This document shows, piece after piece, positions 43,558-52,672 of a stretch of 64,000 bases of DNA. The notes beneath the pieces were generated by a model that searched no databases, had not been told where the DNA came from, and saw only the letters and a program-made list of their open reading frames with translations. Source of the DNA: Deltaproteobacteria bacterium (lineage in GTDB: Bacteria; Bdellovibrionota; FAC87; UBA2466); the NCBI GenBank assembly GCA_016196825.1, contig JACPWY010000010.1:62001-126000 (forward strand). Reading direction: 5' to 3'. Numbering within the stretch: the stretch's first letter is position 1; each line of letters starts with the position of its first letter. The position numbers were made by a program, and so were the translations under genes.

Positions 43558-45168
43558 CTATTCCGACTTGATGTTCTGCAGTTTAGTGAAGTTGATGGAA
43601 AGCTCCGCTATCCGCTGCAAATTCCCCAGAAGATCCAGGTGGACGGATGTTGTGTCCAGCGACTCCTTTACACCTTGGTGGAGGCGCTGAACATGTTGCT
43701 CGGAGAGATCCAGCAGCAAATCCTGAAGCTGTTCGGAGAGCACGGTGAGCCGCGCATAAAGCGCCAGATCGCGCGTGCTGAAAAAAGCGGTTGAGATTCT
43801 GAGAATCTCCACCACCTTAGCGTGAAACATAGTGATCTCGCCCCACCCCTCTTTGGAGAAGGAGTAACCCTTCTTCATGTTTTTTCGCACCAACTCAAGG
43901 ATGTTCTTATCAATGATGTCGCCAATATTCTCGAGATCTGTCGTCCGGAGAAGAAGCTCAAATTCTTTTTGAACCTGGGCCGGCGACATCTGTTTTTGGG
44001 AAAGTTTCGTAAGAAAGAGCTTGATGCCCTTATTGAGAAAATCGACGACCTGATCCATGCTCCGAATCGCCTCAAATTCCTTCGCGCTCGGGTTAGTGAA
44101 AAGAAAAATACTCCGCTCAACCATCTGCTCGACCGCATCGGACACTCGAAGAATTTCGCGCTGGGCCTGCGCCAGGGCCAACTCAGGCGAGCTCAGCGAT
44201 CGAGCATCCAGATAATGGAGCGAAAAGGGGCCTTGTTGAACATTGTCCGGGATGAGGGCCTTCACAAGCTTTACACCTAGCGAGACGAAGGGAAGAAACA
44301 TAATAGTGAGCAGCAGGTTGAAGAAAGTGTGAAAGTGGGCGATCTGGCGACCCACGTGTGGCGTCAGGTGCTCAACAAATTGAGCGAACTGGGGAATGAA
44401 AGGCATACAGATTCCAATCCCCACCACTTTATTCACGAGGTTTCCCAGCGCGGCCTGCTTGCCCAGTACTCCGGTGCGGGCCCCGGCGAAAAAGGCGGTC
44501 GCCGTTGTCCCCAGATTGGCCCCGAGCACCCAAGGGATCGCCTCAAGGACGGTGCCATTTCTGGCCGACATCAAACTGATTACGAAGGCGATTGTCGCCG
44601 CACTGCTTTGAATGATCGCGGTCAAAACGGAAGAAAGAAAAAGCGAAACGAGGGGCCTGTCCTTAAAATAGTTGATTACATAGAGGAAGAGATCGTTTTG
44701 TTCGAGCCCCTTTCCGGCATCGGTCAAAAGGCCCATAGAGAAAAACATCAGACCGATGAAGAGAAGAGACCGCGAGATATGGTGGGCGCGATCCGACTGA
44801 GCAAAAGAAGACGAGAGCACCCCGGCCGCCAGGATGAGAAGGCCGTATTCTGTGATCCGAAAGGCAAAGAGTTGAACAATAAAGGTGCTCCCCACTGAGG
44901 CGCCAAGCGCCACCGAGAAGACCTGTTCAAGCGAGAGAAGGCGAGCATTCGCCAAACCCACCAACATGACGGTGACCGCGCCGCTACTGCTCAGGAGTAA
45001 GGCCAGAAGAAAGCCGAGCAACACCCCGGCCACGCGCCGTTCGGCGAAGAGATTAATCCAGTGCCGGAAACGAGAGCCCGCAAGATATTGGACACTGTCG
45101 GAGAGCTCGTCGATTGCATAGACGAGAAGCGCCGAGCCCCCAGCCAATTTCATGAGATCGGGATTCAC
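43558..45168 (-). CDS. Na/Pi cotransporter family protein with PhoU-like domain
   Basis: A 536-residue protein: two inverted hydrophobic repeats, each with a Ser-rich substrate loop (LLSSSGAVTVMLVGLANA near 55-72, IIQSSAATIAFVISLMSA near 187-204), as in NptA/SLC34 sodium-phosphate symporters. After about residue 350 the protein is cytoplasmic and helical with PhoU-like features (LERIGDxxxN-type segment in TTDLENIGDIIDKNILELV). Phosphate is the probable substrate, but some members export other ions. The stop is 7 nt before the TPR gene start. Confidence 0.9.
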   Translation of the reverse strand: MNPDLMKLAGGSALLVYAIDELSDSVQYLAGSRFRHWINLFAERRVAGVLLGFLLALLLSSSGAVTVMLVGLANARLLSLEQVFSVALGASVGSTFIVQLFAFRITEYGLLILAAGVLSSSFAQSDRAHHISRSLLFIGLMFFSMGLLTDAGKGLEQNDLFLYVINYFKDRPLVSLFLSSVLTAIIQSSAATIAFVISLMSARNGTVLEAIPWVLGANLGTTATAFFAGARTGVLGKQAALGNLVNKVVGIGICMPFIPQFAQFVEHLTPHVGRQIAHFHTFFNLLLTIMFLPFVSLGVKLVKALIPDNVQQGPFSLHYLDARSLSSPELALAQAQREILRVSDAVEQMVERSIFLFTNPSAKEFEAIRSMDQVVDFLNKGIKLFLTKLSQKQMSPAQVQKEFELLLRTTDLENIGDIIDKNILELVRKNMKKGYSFSKEGWGEITMFHAKVVEILRISTAFFSTRDLALYARLTVLSEQLQDLLLDLSEQHVQRLHQGVKESLDTTSVHLDLLGNLQRIAELSINFTKLQNIKSE

Positions 45169-45176
45169 TTTTTCCT

Positions 45177-46214
45177 TTAAGCTTCTAAAAGCGCTTCGAC
45201 ATACTGTCGATCATTGAAGTCGATCAGATCCTCCGACTTCTCCCCCACACCCACAAAACGCACGGGTACGGCCAACTCACTGCAAATGCCCAGAACGGCG
45301 CCACCCTTGGCGGTGCCGTCCAGCTTCGTCACGATAAGCCCTGTCACTCCCAAATCTGAACTGAATTGCCTAGCCTGCGCCAAAGCGTTTTGCCCCGTGG
45401 TTCCATCGAGAACGAGAAGCACCTCATGGGGCGCCTCAGGCATCACCTTCTTGATGACCCTATGAACCTTTTTCAGCTCCTCCATCAGGTTTTCCTTGGT
45501 GTGAAGCCGGCCAGCCGTATCGATGATCACCACATCCTTTCCGCGGGCCTTCCCCGCACTCACTGAGTCGAACGCCACGGCCGCTGGGTCTGCCCCCTCC
45601 CGCCCCGAAACAAAATCGGCCCCTGCTCTCTGAGCCCACACCTTGAGCTGTTCGGTCGCGGCAGCGCGGAATGTATCGGCTGCCCCGACAAGAACGTTTT
45701 TCCCCTCGCGCGAAAAACGCGCGCATAGTTTGCCGATTGTCGTTGTCTTCCCCGCGCCATTTACACCCACGATTGAAATCACAAGGGGCCTCGGTTCGAT
45801 GGGAAAGGTCCGGCCGGACGGAAAAAGCTTGATCGCCTCGTCCACAAGCAGGGATCGAAGCGCGGTGGTGTCCTGTCCGGTCGCTCGCCCCTTTACCGCC
45901 CCCAAGAGTCTCTGAGTGGTCGACACCCCAACATCCGAAGTTAGCAAGGCCTCCTCAAGCCCCTCCCATACCGCCTGGTCCAACTGACGATCGCTCCTCA
46001 AAAACTGCGAAAGTTTCGCCGCCAAACTCGAACGGGTCTTTTCGAGCGGCCGGTTAAAGCCCGAAGCCGGCGCTGCCATTCCGATCGATGGAGCCAGAGG
46101 TTCCACCCGGATAACGGGCGCTTCTGCCGATGCACTCCCGCGCCCTCGACGAGCAAGGACCCAACCCACAGCAAGTGCCGCGACACTGACTCCGATTAGT
46201 CCAATCCATTCCAT
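45177..46214 (-). CDS. ftsY: Signal recognition particle receptor FtsY
   Basis: A 345-residue SRP GTPase. N-terminal membrane-attachment helix (WIGLIGVSVAALAVGWVLARRG) and a short linker, then the N domain and GTPase domain: GVNGAGKTTTIGKLCARF (G1), VGAADTFRAAATEQL, DVVIIDTAGRLHTKENLMEELKK, LIVTKLDGTAKGGAVLG and GVGEKSEDLIDF. The acidic A domain of E. coli FtsY is absent, as in many bacteria. ATG 46214 is chosen, since the upstream residues are not conserved. Docks ribosome-SRP complexes at the membrane. Confidence 0.96.
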   Translation of the reverse strand: MEWIGLIGVSVAALAVGWVLARRGRGSASAEAPVIRVEPLAPSIGMAAPASGFNRPLEKTRSSLAAKLSQFLRSDRQLDQAVWEGLEEALLTSDVGVSTTQRLLGAVKGRATGQDTTALRSLLVDEAIKLFPSGRTFPIEPRPLVISIVGVNGAGKTTTIGKLCARFSREGKNVLVGAADTFRAAATEQLKVWAQRAGADFVSGREGADPAAVAFDSVSAGKARGKDVVIIDTAGRLHTKENLMEELKKVHRVIKKVMPEAPHEVLLVLDGTTGQNALAQARQFSSDLGVTGLIVTKLDGTAKGGAVLGICSELAVPVRFVGVGEKSEDLIDFNDRQYVEALLEA

Positions 46215-46245
46215 GGTTTCAACGTAGTGAACAAACTGCGCAGGG

Positions 46246-47613
46246 TCAAAGCATCGGCTCGGACCCCTGAGACGTTTCGTCCAAATGCCGATAGATCGTC
46301 CGTGGGTGAATCCCGAGAATCCTTGCAGCCAAACGCTTGTCGCCCCGCGCATGCTTCAGGGTTTCGTCAATCAACTGTTTTTCGGCGTCTCGAAGGGTTG
46401 TGCCCACGGGGACTGAGATCACGCGACTCCGGCGCGCCTGAACCAACTCTTGCGGAAGAAGGTCGACGCCAATCGATTCTCCGCGGCACAGCACCACCGC
46501 CCGCTCGATAATATTCTGCAGCTCACGAATGTTACCAGGCCAAGCGTAATGCTCCAGCGCCAGGAGTGCCTCAGGCAGAAGCCACGGCACCGGCCTCGCA
46601 TTTTTCTTGGCGGAGACCTCAATAAAATGGTGCGCAAGCAACCCCACATCCTCGATCCGCTCTCGAAGAGGCGGTACACGGAGATGCACTACATTCAATC
46701 GATAGTAGAGATCCTCGCGAAAAACCTTTTGCTCGATCGCCCGTTTGAGATCGGCGTTGGTCGCCGCCACGATTCGGGTCTTTACAATTTGGGTGTCCAT
46801 CCCGCCAAGCCGCTCAAACTCGCCATCTTGTACAAATCGGAGAAGCTTGGCCTGCAAGGTGATGGGGGCAATACCAATCTCATCGAGAAAGAGCGTTCCA
46901 TTGTGGGATAGCTCCACGCGCCCTTTCTTCTGTTTCACGGCACCAGTGAAGGCGCCCGGTTCATAACCAAACAGTTCGGCCTCCAAAAGATTGTCGGGGA
47001 TCGCAGCGCAGTTGATCTTCACTAACACTCCACCTGCCGCTTCGCTCCGGCGATGGATATACTCGGCCAGCACGCCTTTTCCGGTCCCGCTCTCGCCCTC
47101 GATCAACACGTTGGCACGGCTGCGGGCAGCCTGAAGGGCCACTTCGAGCGTCCCCAGAATCGAAGGGCTCTTGCCTACCATAGTTCCACGGCCCATTCCC
47201 AGCGACTGAAGCTCCTGCCGCAGGAGCCTATTCTCATTCATGAGACCGCGCCGCTCAAGTGCTAGGTGAACCGATTTCAAAACCTGGACGCGCTGAAGGG
47301 GCTTTGTGATGAAATCGGAAGCTCCCTTTCTCATCGCGCTGACCGCGAGCTCGACTGTTCCATAGGCGGTCATGAGCACCACCTCAATGGCCGGATCGAG
47401 CACCTTCACCGCCTCCAACAACTCGATGCCCGACATCCCATCCATACGCATGTCAGTGAGAACCACATCGACCCTTTGGCCGCCAAGGTGCGCTAGCGCC
47501 TCCGATGGGCGCTGGTAAAGAATTACCTCCGCGCCATCGGCGCGTAGAATCCTGTCGAGCGATTCGGTATTTGCGATTTCATCGTCAATAACGGCAATGC
47601 GGTATTTCGACAT
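46246..47613 (-). CDS. Sigma-54-dependent response regulator (NtrC family)
   Basis: A 455-residue regulator: receiver domain with phosphoacceptor Asp in VVLTDMRMDG (about residue 50) and conserved Lys (FITKPL), AAA+ domain with GESGTGKG, GAFTGA and Walker B LFLDEIG, the sigma-54-contacting loop intact, and a Fis-type HTH (LAARILGIHPRTIYRHLDE). Start ATG 47613 behind GGAG. Cotranscribed with the kinase gene upstream, 13 nt apart. Targets are sigma-54 promoters elsewhere. Confidence 0.95.
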   Translation of the reverse strand: MSKYRIAVIDDEIANTESLDRILRADGAEVILYQRPSEALAHLGGQRVDVVLTDMRMDGMSGIELLEAVKVLDPAIEVVLMTAYGTVELAVSAMRKGASDFITKPLQRVQVLKSVHLALERRGLMNENRLLRQELQSLGMGRGTMVGKSPSILGTLEVALQAARSRANVLIEGESGTGKGVLAEYIHRRSEAAGGVLVKINCAAIPDNLLEAELFGYEPGAFTGAVKQKKGRVELSHNGTLFLDEIGIAPITLQAKLLRFVQDGEFERLGGMDTQIVKTRIVAATNADLKRAIEQKVFREDLYYRLNVVHLRVPPLRERIEDVGLLAHHFIEVSAKKNARPVPWLLPEALLALEHYAWPGNIRELQNIIERAVVLCRGESIGVDLLPQELVQARRSRVISVPVGTTLRDAEKQLIDETLKHARGDKRLAARILGIHPRTIYRHLDETSQGSEPML

Positions 47614-47626
47614 AGGAAATTCTCCG

Positions 47627-49081
47627 TTAGGCAAAGCTCGCAGGAAACTGCAGGAAGCATTGCGTGCCCACGCCCATTTGGCTTTTAATGCTGAAGGATC
47701 CGTGCGCCTCTTCGACCATGGACCGGGTCAACATAAGACCTAGACCATTGCCGTTGGCCTTCGTGGAAAAGAACGGACGAAATACACTCTGAAGCGTGGC
47801 ATTGCTCATCCCACAGCCCGCGTCCTCAATAAACACTTCACATACGTTGCTCTTCACCGCCGTGCGAATCGTGATTACCCCACCGTTCGGCATCGATTCA
47901 CGTGAATTCTTGAGGATGTTCAGAAGGGCCTGACGCAACCGCGCTCGGTCGGCATTCACACGAACCGCACCCAGCGCCATTTGGCAATTGACGGCAATTT
48001 TTCGACCTCTGTGCTCCTCACTCAAGAAGTCGACAAGTTCCGTCAGAAGGTCATTCACATCAATGGTCGATTCTGTTCGCTCCGGGACTCGCGCCTGCAT
48101 CAGATAGCGCTCGGTGATTTCATTCAGGCGGGCCACCTCTCGCGACAAGCTCTCTAGGGCCTTGGTCACCTCGGGGTCCAAACTCTTTATCTCGGACGCT
48201 ATCCAGTCGATATTAAGGCTGATGGCATTGAGCGGGTTTCGGATCTCGTGGACTATTTCCGCCGAGAGCTTTCCAACGGTCGCGAGCCTTTCGGATTGCA
48301 CCAGCTCCCGCTGCTGGCTTTGGATCTGAGAATCACGATCGGCTAAGGCCAAGAGCATTTTATTGTACTCGCGCGCAAGGACACCAAACTCATTTTGATT
48401 GTTGGGGCTGATTTTGAGGGTTTTTAGGAAATCACCGGAAGCATTGTGTTTGATGCTCTCGATAAGATCGGGGAGTGGCCGCAGAGCGCGCGAGGTCACC
48501 GCCAACGTCAGAACGCCGAGAAGCATTAAGACGGCGGAGAAAAGAGCCGACCACTTGAGGTTCGCAGTTGCATCTCTTTGCGCCGCACCTGTCACCTTTT
48601 GGCACTGCTCATCGACGATTCTCGAGAGTTCCTGCAAGCGATTGCGCGCCTCCTGATAGATCGGCTCCAGATCGCTTAGCGCCGAGGCCTGGGTCGCCCG
48701 CTCAAAAAGTGTTTCCAACGCTCCCAACTCAGACGACACCCGTTTTCCATCGATGTCGCCCGTCTTGTCCTTCAAAAGAACCTCGGCCGAGGCGATTTTT
48801 CGGAATATCAGATAAGGGTAAAGATCGCGTACCATCCGAGAAAACGTACCCTTGTCGGGGTGCTCACCGGAAACGCTTTGGAGCCGCTTCGAGTCTTCGG
48901 CTAGACCATGGACATGTCCCTGCATCTGAACGATCAGCCGAGAGAGGGGGAGATAGAGCTCATTGATGAGCGTCAGTTGTTGGTTCGCCAAGCGGGATCG
49001 CTCGTAGTTGAGATAAGACACCGCCACGAAAAAGAGTGACACGATCAGAAAACTGCCGATAACTTTCGATCGTATTGTCAT
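47627..49081 (-). CDS. NtrB-like sensor histidine kinase with HAMP
   Basis: A 484-residue membrane kinase: helix (about 7-25), periplasmic domain (about 26-175, coiled-coil-like), second helix (about 177-196), HAMP (about 197-250), HisKA with H in SAEIVHEIRNPLNAI, then HATPase with NILKNSRESMPNGG, DAGCGMS and GNGLGLML. The N, G1 and G2 boxes are intact. Partner of the NtrC-type regulator 13 nt downstream. The periplasmic domain resembles four-helix-bundle sensors of chemoreceptor type; ligand unknown. Confidence 0.93.
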   Translation of the reverse strand: MTIRSKVIGSFLIVSLFFVAVSYLNYERSRLANQQLTLINELYLPLSRLIVQMQGHVHGLAEDSKRLQSVSGEHPDKGTFSRMVRDLYPYLIFRKIASAEVLLKDKTGDIDGKRVSSELGALETLFERATQASALSDLEPIYQEARNRLQELSRIVDEQCQKVTGAAQRDATANLKWSALFSAVLMLLGVLTLAVTSRALRPLPDLIESIKHNASGDFLKTLKISPNNQNEFGVLAREYNKMLLALADRDSQIQSQQRELVQSERLATVGKLSAEIVHEIRNPLNAISLNIDWIASEIKSLDPEVTKALESLSREVARLNEITERYLMQARVPERTESTIDVNDLLTELVDFLSEEHRGRKIAVNCQMALGAVRVNADRARLRQALLNILKNSRESMPNGGVITIRTAVKSNVCEVFIEDAGCGMSNATLQSVFRPFFSTKANGNGLGLMLTRSMVEEAHGSFSIKSQMGVGTQCFLQFPASFA

Positions 49082-49125
49082 GGCGAAGGGCGATCCGGCT
49101 AAAGAAACTGGGGCGCCAAGAAGCA

Positions 49126-49152
49126 GCGCGGCCGCCCAGAGGGCGACCGCGC
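49126..49152. terminator. G+C-rich stem-loop between barrel gene and kinase gene
   Basis: GCGCGGCCGCCC-AGA-GGGCGACCGCGC pairs over 11 of 12 positions. It lies after the stop of the barrel gene (minus strand) and before the kinase ATG. It lacks a clear U-tract, so it is a probable but unproven transcription stop. Confidence 0.5.
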
Positions 49153-49194
49153 AGAGAACAAACGTTCAGCTGATTCTTAAGAAAGCGGTACAGC

Positions 49195-50013
49195 TTACAA
49201 CGCGTAGCGGATGGTCGCACCGTAAGCCGGCGTCGCACCCGCCACGAACGTGTACTGAGCGAAAATCGACATGTCGAACGAACGGCCGAGAATGACCCCC
49301 AAGCGGGCCGCGCCCGTATGGGTCGCCACGCCCGAACCACCATTTCCAAGGCTGTCATAGTAGTAGCCAAGACCCACATAGGCATTTTGGCCACCCTTGG
49401 TCAAAAATGCTCCGGCCGTGTAGTTGGACATCTCCGCAATGTTGTTTAGGGTCATGGCCAATTCCGTCATGATGCCATTCGAAGCGGCAAAGCCCACGCC
49501 GGCCGTTGCTGTTTGCTTATTCGTACCGGAGACCGATCCGAGCTGCTGCGAGCCCGCGACTCCAAAGGAAATTCCCTTTTCATTTTTCACCGTGACCGAC
49601 GCGTTCACTCCGCCCGTGTCGGCCGCTGTCCCTGAAACTGTCTGGCGATAACCCGCACCAACCAACACCTTGCCATGCATGAGTCCTACGCCCAATCCAA
49701 CGCCCGCACTGTCGGAGAAGAATCCCGTCGAAGTGAGACTCGACCCACTTCGATTGTCATACGCGCCAATACCGAAGCTGCCCGTACCGTAAACCGCCGA
49801 GGCCGTAGCCCCGAGGCTCGCATTAGAATTCGCCGTCGTATATTTTCCATCGATGGAAAAGCCTTTGACCTCGCCAAAGTTCGCGGGGTTCGCGAAGCTG
49901 TTGTTGTCAGTATAGATGAACCCGAGACCGCCGCGTTCAATCATCCCCGACTTCGCGAAACAAACAGTTGAGATCAACAGAGCCATCATGGCGCGAGCGA
50001 CGATCGCCGTCAT
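49195..50013 (-). CDS. Secreted beta-barrel-like protein
   Basis: A 272-residue protein with signal peptide (MTAIVARAMMALLISTVCFA) and a mature part made of glycine-rich amphipathic strands (FSIDGKYTTANSNASLGATASAVYG, GVGLGVGLMHGKVLVGAGYRQ, AARLGVILGRSFDMSIFAQYTFV) ending in an aromatic/basic strand (GATIRYAL), which suits a 10- to 12-strand outer-membrane barrel. Function unknown. Divergent from the ferredoxin gene across 129 bp. Confidence 0.78.
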   Translation of the reverse strand: MTAIVARAMMALLISTVCFAKSGMIERGGLGFIYTDNNSFANPANFGEVKGFSIDGKYTTANSNASLGATASAVYGTGSFGIGAYDNRSGSSLTSTGFFSDSAGVGLGVGLMHGKVLVGAGYRQTVSGTAADTGGVNASVTVKNEKGISFGVAGSQQLGSVSGTNKQTATAGVGFAASNGIMTELAMTLNNIAEMSNYTAGAFLTKGGQNAYVGLGYYYDSLGNGGSGVATHTGAARLGVILGRSFDMSIFAQYTFVAGATPAYGATIRYAL

Positions 50014-50142
50014 ATTTCCCCCTAATTGTTGAATTGAAGAAAAAAAGGCTACGAGTATTAGTGTAACTTAAGGGTGCCACCGACTGCAGAAGCGTTGCAT
50101 CACTGGCCAAGGGTCCCCCAATAGGATATACGACTTCCCATT

Positions 50143-50553
50143 ATGGGCGGTTCCAACCCCTACATTAATAGCCCAAATCCCCCGAGGCCCAAGACCCGTT
50201 ACCGCATCCACATTAAAGGACTCAACCAAACCATCGAGGTGGACCCGAACAAGATCCCCTACAGCGTCAGTGGGTTACCGGGCTCGATCCTGGAGATCGC
50301 TCTTGGGAACGGCGTGTCGATTGACCATGCTTGTGGTGGCGTATGCGCTTGCTCGACGTGCCACATCTATGTGACGGAGGGGGCCAACACCTGCCCGCCG
50401 GCGCAAGATGCGGAGCTCGATATGCTCGACAACGCTCCAGACCTACGGCCGACTTCTCGGCTTGCCTGCCAGTGTGTTCCTAACGGGAGCGCTGATGTGA
50501 CGATTGAAATCCCGGAATGGAATCGGAATCTGGTGAGGGAAGGGGGCGAGTGA
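50143..50553 (+). CDS. fdx: ISC-type [2Fe-2S] ferredoxin
   Basis: A 136-residue adrenodoxin-type ferredoxin: Cys motif ACGGVCACSTCHIYV (C-x5-C-x2-C) plus the distant RLACQC. The DMLDNAPDLRPTSRLACQ stretch is diagnostic of Isc ferredoxin. An N-terminal extension of about 15 Pro/Asn-rich residues precedes the fold. No iscS/U/hscA neighbours are present, so it is not in an Isc operon here. Provides electrons for Fe-S assembly. Its last 74 bp overlap the convergent glycosyltransferase gene. Confidence 0.93.
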   Translation: MGGSNPYINSPNPPRPKTRYRIHIKGLNQTIEVDPNKIPYSVSGLPGSILEIALGNGVSIDHACGGVCACSTCHIYVTEGANTCPPAQDAELDMLDNAPDLRPTSRLACQCVPNGSADVTIEIPEWNRNLVREGGE

Positions 50554-51784
50554 TCGCCGCCTCCTCGAAGGTCGTCAAGAGTTCCTGCAACGCAAAGTTC
50601 TTAAGAAGATAGCGCCTCTGCTCCAATCGAATGACGGCGCGATCATCATCCGAAAGCTCCCGAATGCTCGCTAGGGATCGCAAAAACCCATCGACATCAC
50701 CATGCTCCACCTGGAAGCCACCGGGCACCACCCCCACCAAATCCCCGAGATGAGATTCTTTCGGCGCAACCACGATGAATGGCACGCCGGCCATGAGCGT
50801 CCCATACACCTTGGACGTGTGCACAAGCCCCGACACCTTTTCTCCCAAAACGATGACGTGGACATCGGCACAGCTCAGCGAGAAAGGCAGGCGCGTGCGC
50901 GGCTGGTAGGGCAACTGCAGAAGGTTTTTCAGTCGATATTTTTCTCGAGTGTGGTCCACGTCAGACGTGCGCAAACCGCCCCCAATGAAAAGAAACTCGG
51001 TCGATGCGTCATCCTTCAGCCTGACGGCCGCTTTCAAAAGCGTATCGAGCGGGTGGACGATGGAGAGATTGCCCGAGTAGAGAACGACAAATTTCCCCTC
51101 GAGCCCGTTTTCCCGACGAAACGGATTGAGGGGCCCACGAATGTTCGGTTGATCAAATGCAGCAGGATCCTGGATGTCCCACGGGGGCACGACCACCACC
51201 TTTGCGGCAGCCACCCCCTTTGCGATCACCCGCTCTTTCATCCACCGATCTAAGACAACCACTGAGTCGCTCTTCGCAAGAGTGAATTTCAAAATGCGCA
51301 AAAGGATCCGACTAACCAGACCCATCGGCGACAAGTAGCCAACAGCAATTGCCGCATCGGGGTTGATGTCCATAAGCCAACTCACCAGCCGTGCCCCTCG
51401 CAGTCGACAATAAAGCCATGCCAAGAAACTCACCAAGGGTGGAGAGGTGAATGCAATCACCACATCCTGCTTGGAAAAGGTCAAAAGCCTGAAGAGAAAC
51501 GCCACCTGAAGAGTGAAGATATCAACAACACGAAACAGAAACGAGCCTTTCCCGAAACCGGTTCCGCGCGCGCGAACGATGTGAATTCCGTCAAAATCCT
51601 CGGTGCGTGAAAAGATCTTGTCGGGCTGGGAGTAGGCGCGACGCGAGCAGAGCACCGACACCGCATGGCCCCGGCTGGCCAGAAACTGAGCCAGGTCCGT
51701 CGTGTGCTGCGCTGTAGCGACCGTGTCTGGATAGAATGCCTGATTGATCAGCAGGACTCGCAATGCGCCCCCAAAACATCCCAT
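50480..51784 (-). CDS. Glycosyltransferase family 4 (WbuB-like)
   Basis: A 434-residue GT-B enzyme similar to WbuB/L-fucosamine transferases: ALRVLLINQAFYPDTVATAQHTTDLAQFLASRGHAV at the N terminus, SWLMDINPDAAI in the first domain, then a donor domain with VLYSGNLSIVHPLDTLLKAA, FIGGG, LPYQPRTRLPFSLSCADVHVIVLGEKVSGLVHTSKVYGTLMAGVPFIVV. ATG 51784 follows GAGGGTGGGATA. Acts on a polysaccharide or LPS outer sugar; acceptor unknown. Lone gene, outside the 8-12 kb cluster. Confidence 0.9.
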   Translation of the reverse strand: MGCFGGALRVLLINQAFYPDTVATAQHTTDLAQFLASRGHAVSVLCSRRAYSQPDKIFSRTEDFDGIHIVRARGTGFGKGSFLFRVVDIFTLQVAFLFRLLTFSKQDVVIAFTSPPLVSFLAWLYCRLRGARLVSWLMDINPDAAIAVGYLSPMGLVSRILLRILKFTLAKSDSVVVLDRWMKERVIAKGVAAAKVVVVPPWDIQDPAAFDQPNIRGPLNPFRRENGLEGKFVVLYSGNLSIVHPLDTLLKAAVRLKDDASTEFLFIGGGLRTSDVDHTREKYRLKNLLQLPYQPRTRLPFSLSCADVHVIVLGEKVSGLVHTSKVYGTLMAGVPFIVVAPKESHLGDLVGVVPGGFQVEHGDVDGFLRSLASIRELSDDDRAVIRLEQRRYLLKNFALQELLTTFEEAAITRPLPSPDSDSIPGFQSSHQRSR

Positions 51785-51828
51785 TATCCCACCCTCAGCA
51801 AAGCGAGGCAAAGGCTGATGCAGAATAA

Positions 51829-51850
51829 CCCCCAATCGAATGATCGGGGG
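51829..51850 (-). terminator. Hairpin after the 51869 gene
   Basis: CCCCCAATC-gaat-GATCGGGGG (8 of 9 paired) lies just downstream of that gene on the minus strand, followed by GGTTATTC. An A-tract precedes the stem on the transcript. Probably the terminator separating it from the glycosyltransferase gene. Confidence 0.5.
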
Positions 51851-51868
51851 CCCTTTTAGAGAGTTAGT

Positions 51869-52558
51869 TTAGTTTTTCTTAGGATGAAAGGCGCACTTGG
51901 GGATAGTGGCGAAATTGACATCCTCACCACCGTCGCTCTCGTGCCAAACGAAGAGGATCTCCCCCTCCGTGGCCCCTTTGAACTCCTGCCACATCTCGAA
52001 ATCTTCACCCAGAACTTGCGAAAGGGGTGATTCTTCAGTGTCAATCTCATCTGAGACGACCTCCTTCGTGCCGGTCTTCCAGGCGATCATGCCATGTTGA
52101 TCGCTGACGACAGAGTCGGTGAGCCCATTCAAAAGGCTGACCGCCGCTTCCGGCTTTCCGGAGTAACAAAGCCGATGCGCCAGATTCTCGCCCGTCACCG
52201 CCGACAGGGAACCCGTTTTGAGGAATGTGCCATCGCCTAGCTTCAGAGCTTCAATGGCCTTTTCGGAATACGCAGCGAAATGTTCCACGAGCTTTTGAGC
52301 CTGCGTCCGGCTGGTCAGGGATATTGAGTCGGGAAATCCCGCGAGATCCTGACCGGGAAGGGCTTTGAGCTTCTTGTTGAAAGAAGACGCCAGAATGTAC
52401 CCATAATCGCCCGCTTCTTTTCCAGGGACCTCAAGAACAAGCGGGTATTGAAGAACAGTCTTCTTCACGGGTTTCTTGCCGGCCCTTTTCTTAGGCATAG
52501 CAGCAAAGGAAATCGAACCAACGAGGGCCATAACCAACAAAACTCGATAAATTAACAT
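51869..52558 (-). CDS. Hypothetical secreted protein
   Basis: A 229-residue protein with an N-terminal signal peptide (MLIYRVLLVMALVGSISFA) then a Lys/Arg-rich start of the mature part. No family recognised. The remaining sequence is mixed alpha/beta with an acidic stretch (EVVSDEIDTEESPLSQVLGEDFEMW) and one late Cys. ATG 52558 follows GGGAG at 6 nt. A role in the periplasm is likely but not specific. Confidence 0.75.
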   Translation of the reverse strand: MLIYRVLLVMALVGSISFAAMPKKRAGKKPVKKTVLQYPLVLEVPGKEAGDYGYILASSFNKKLKALPGQDLAGFPDSISLTSRTQAQKLVEHFAAYSEKAIEALKLGDGTFLKTGSLSAVTGENLAHRLCYSGKPEAAVSLLNGLTDSVVSDQHGMIAWKTGTKEVVSDEIDTEESPLSQVLGEDFEMWQEFKGATEGEILFVWHESDGGEDVNFATIPKCAFHPKKN

Positions 52559-52672
52559 CTTGAACTCCCATTTGGTGTCCACGTACCGTCCACAATGCAT
52601 AGAGTCAATAGTCTATCCTGCTAGCCCCCTTGCTGTTGACTAACCCATTGAATCTTTAATAAGTTTGGCCGG

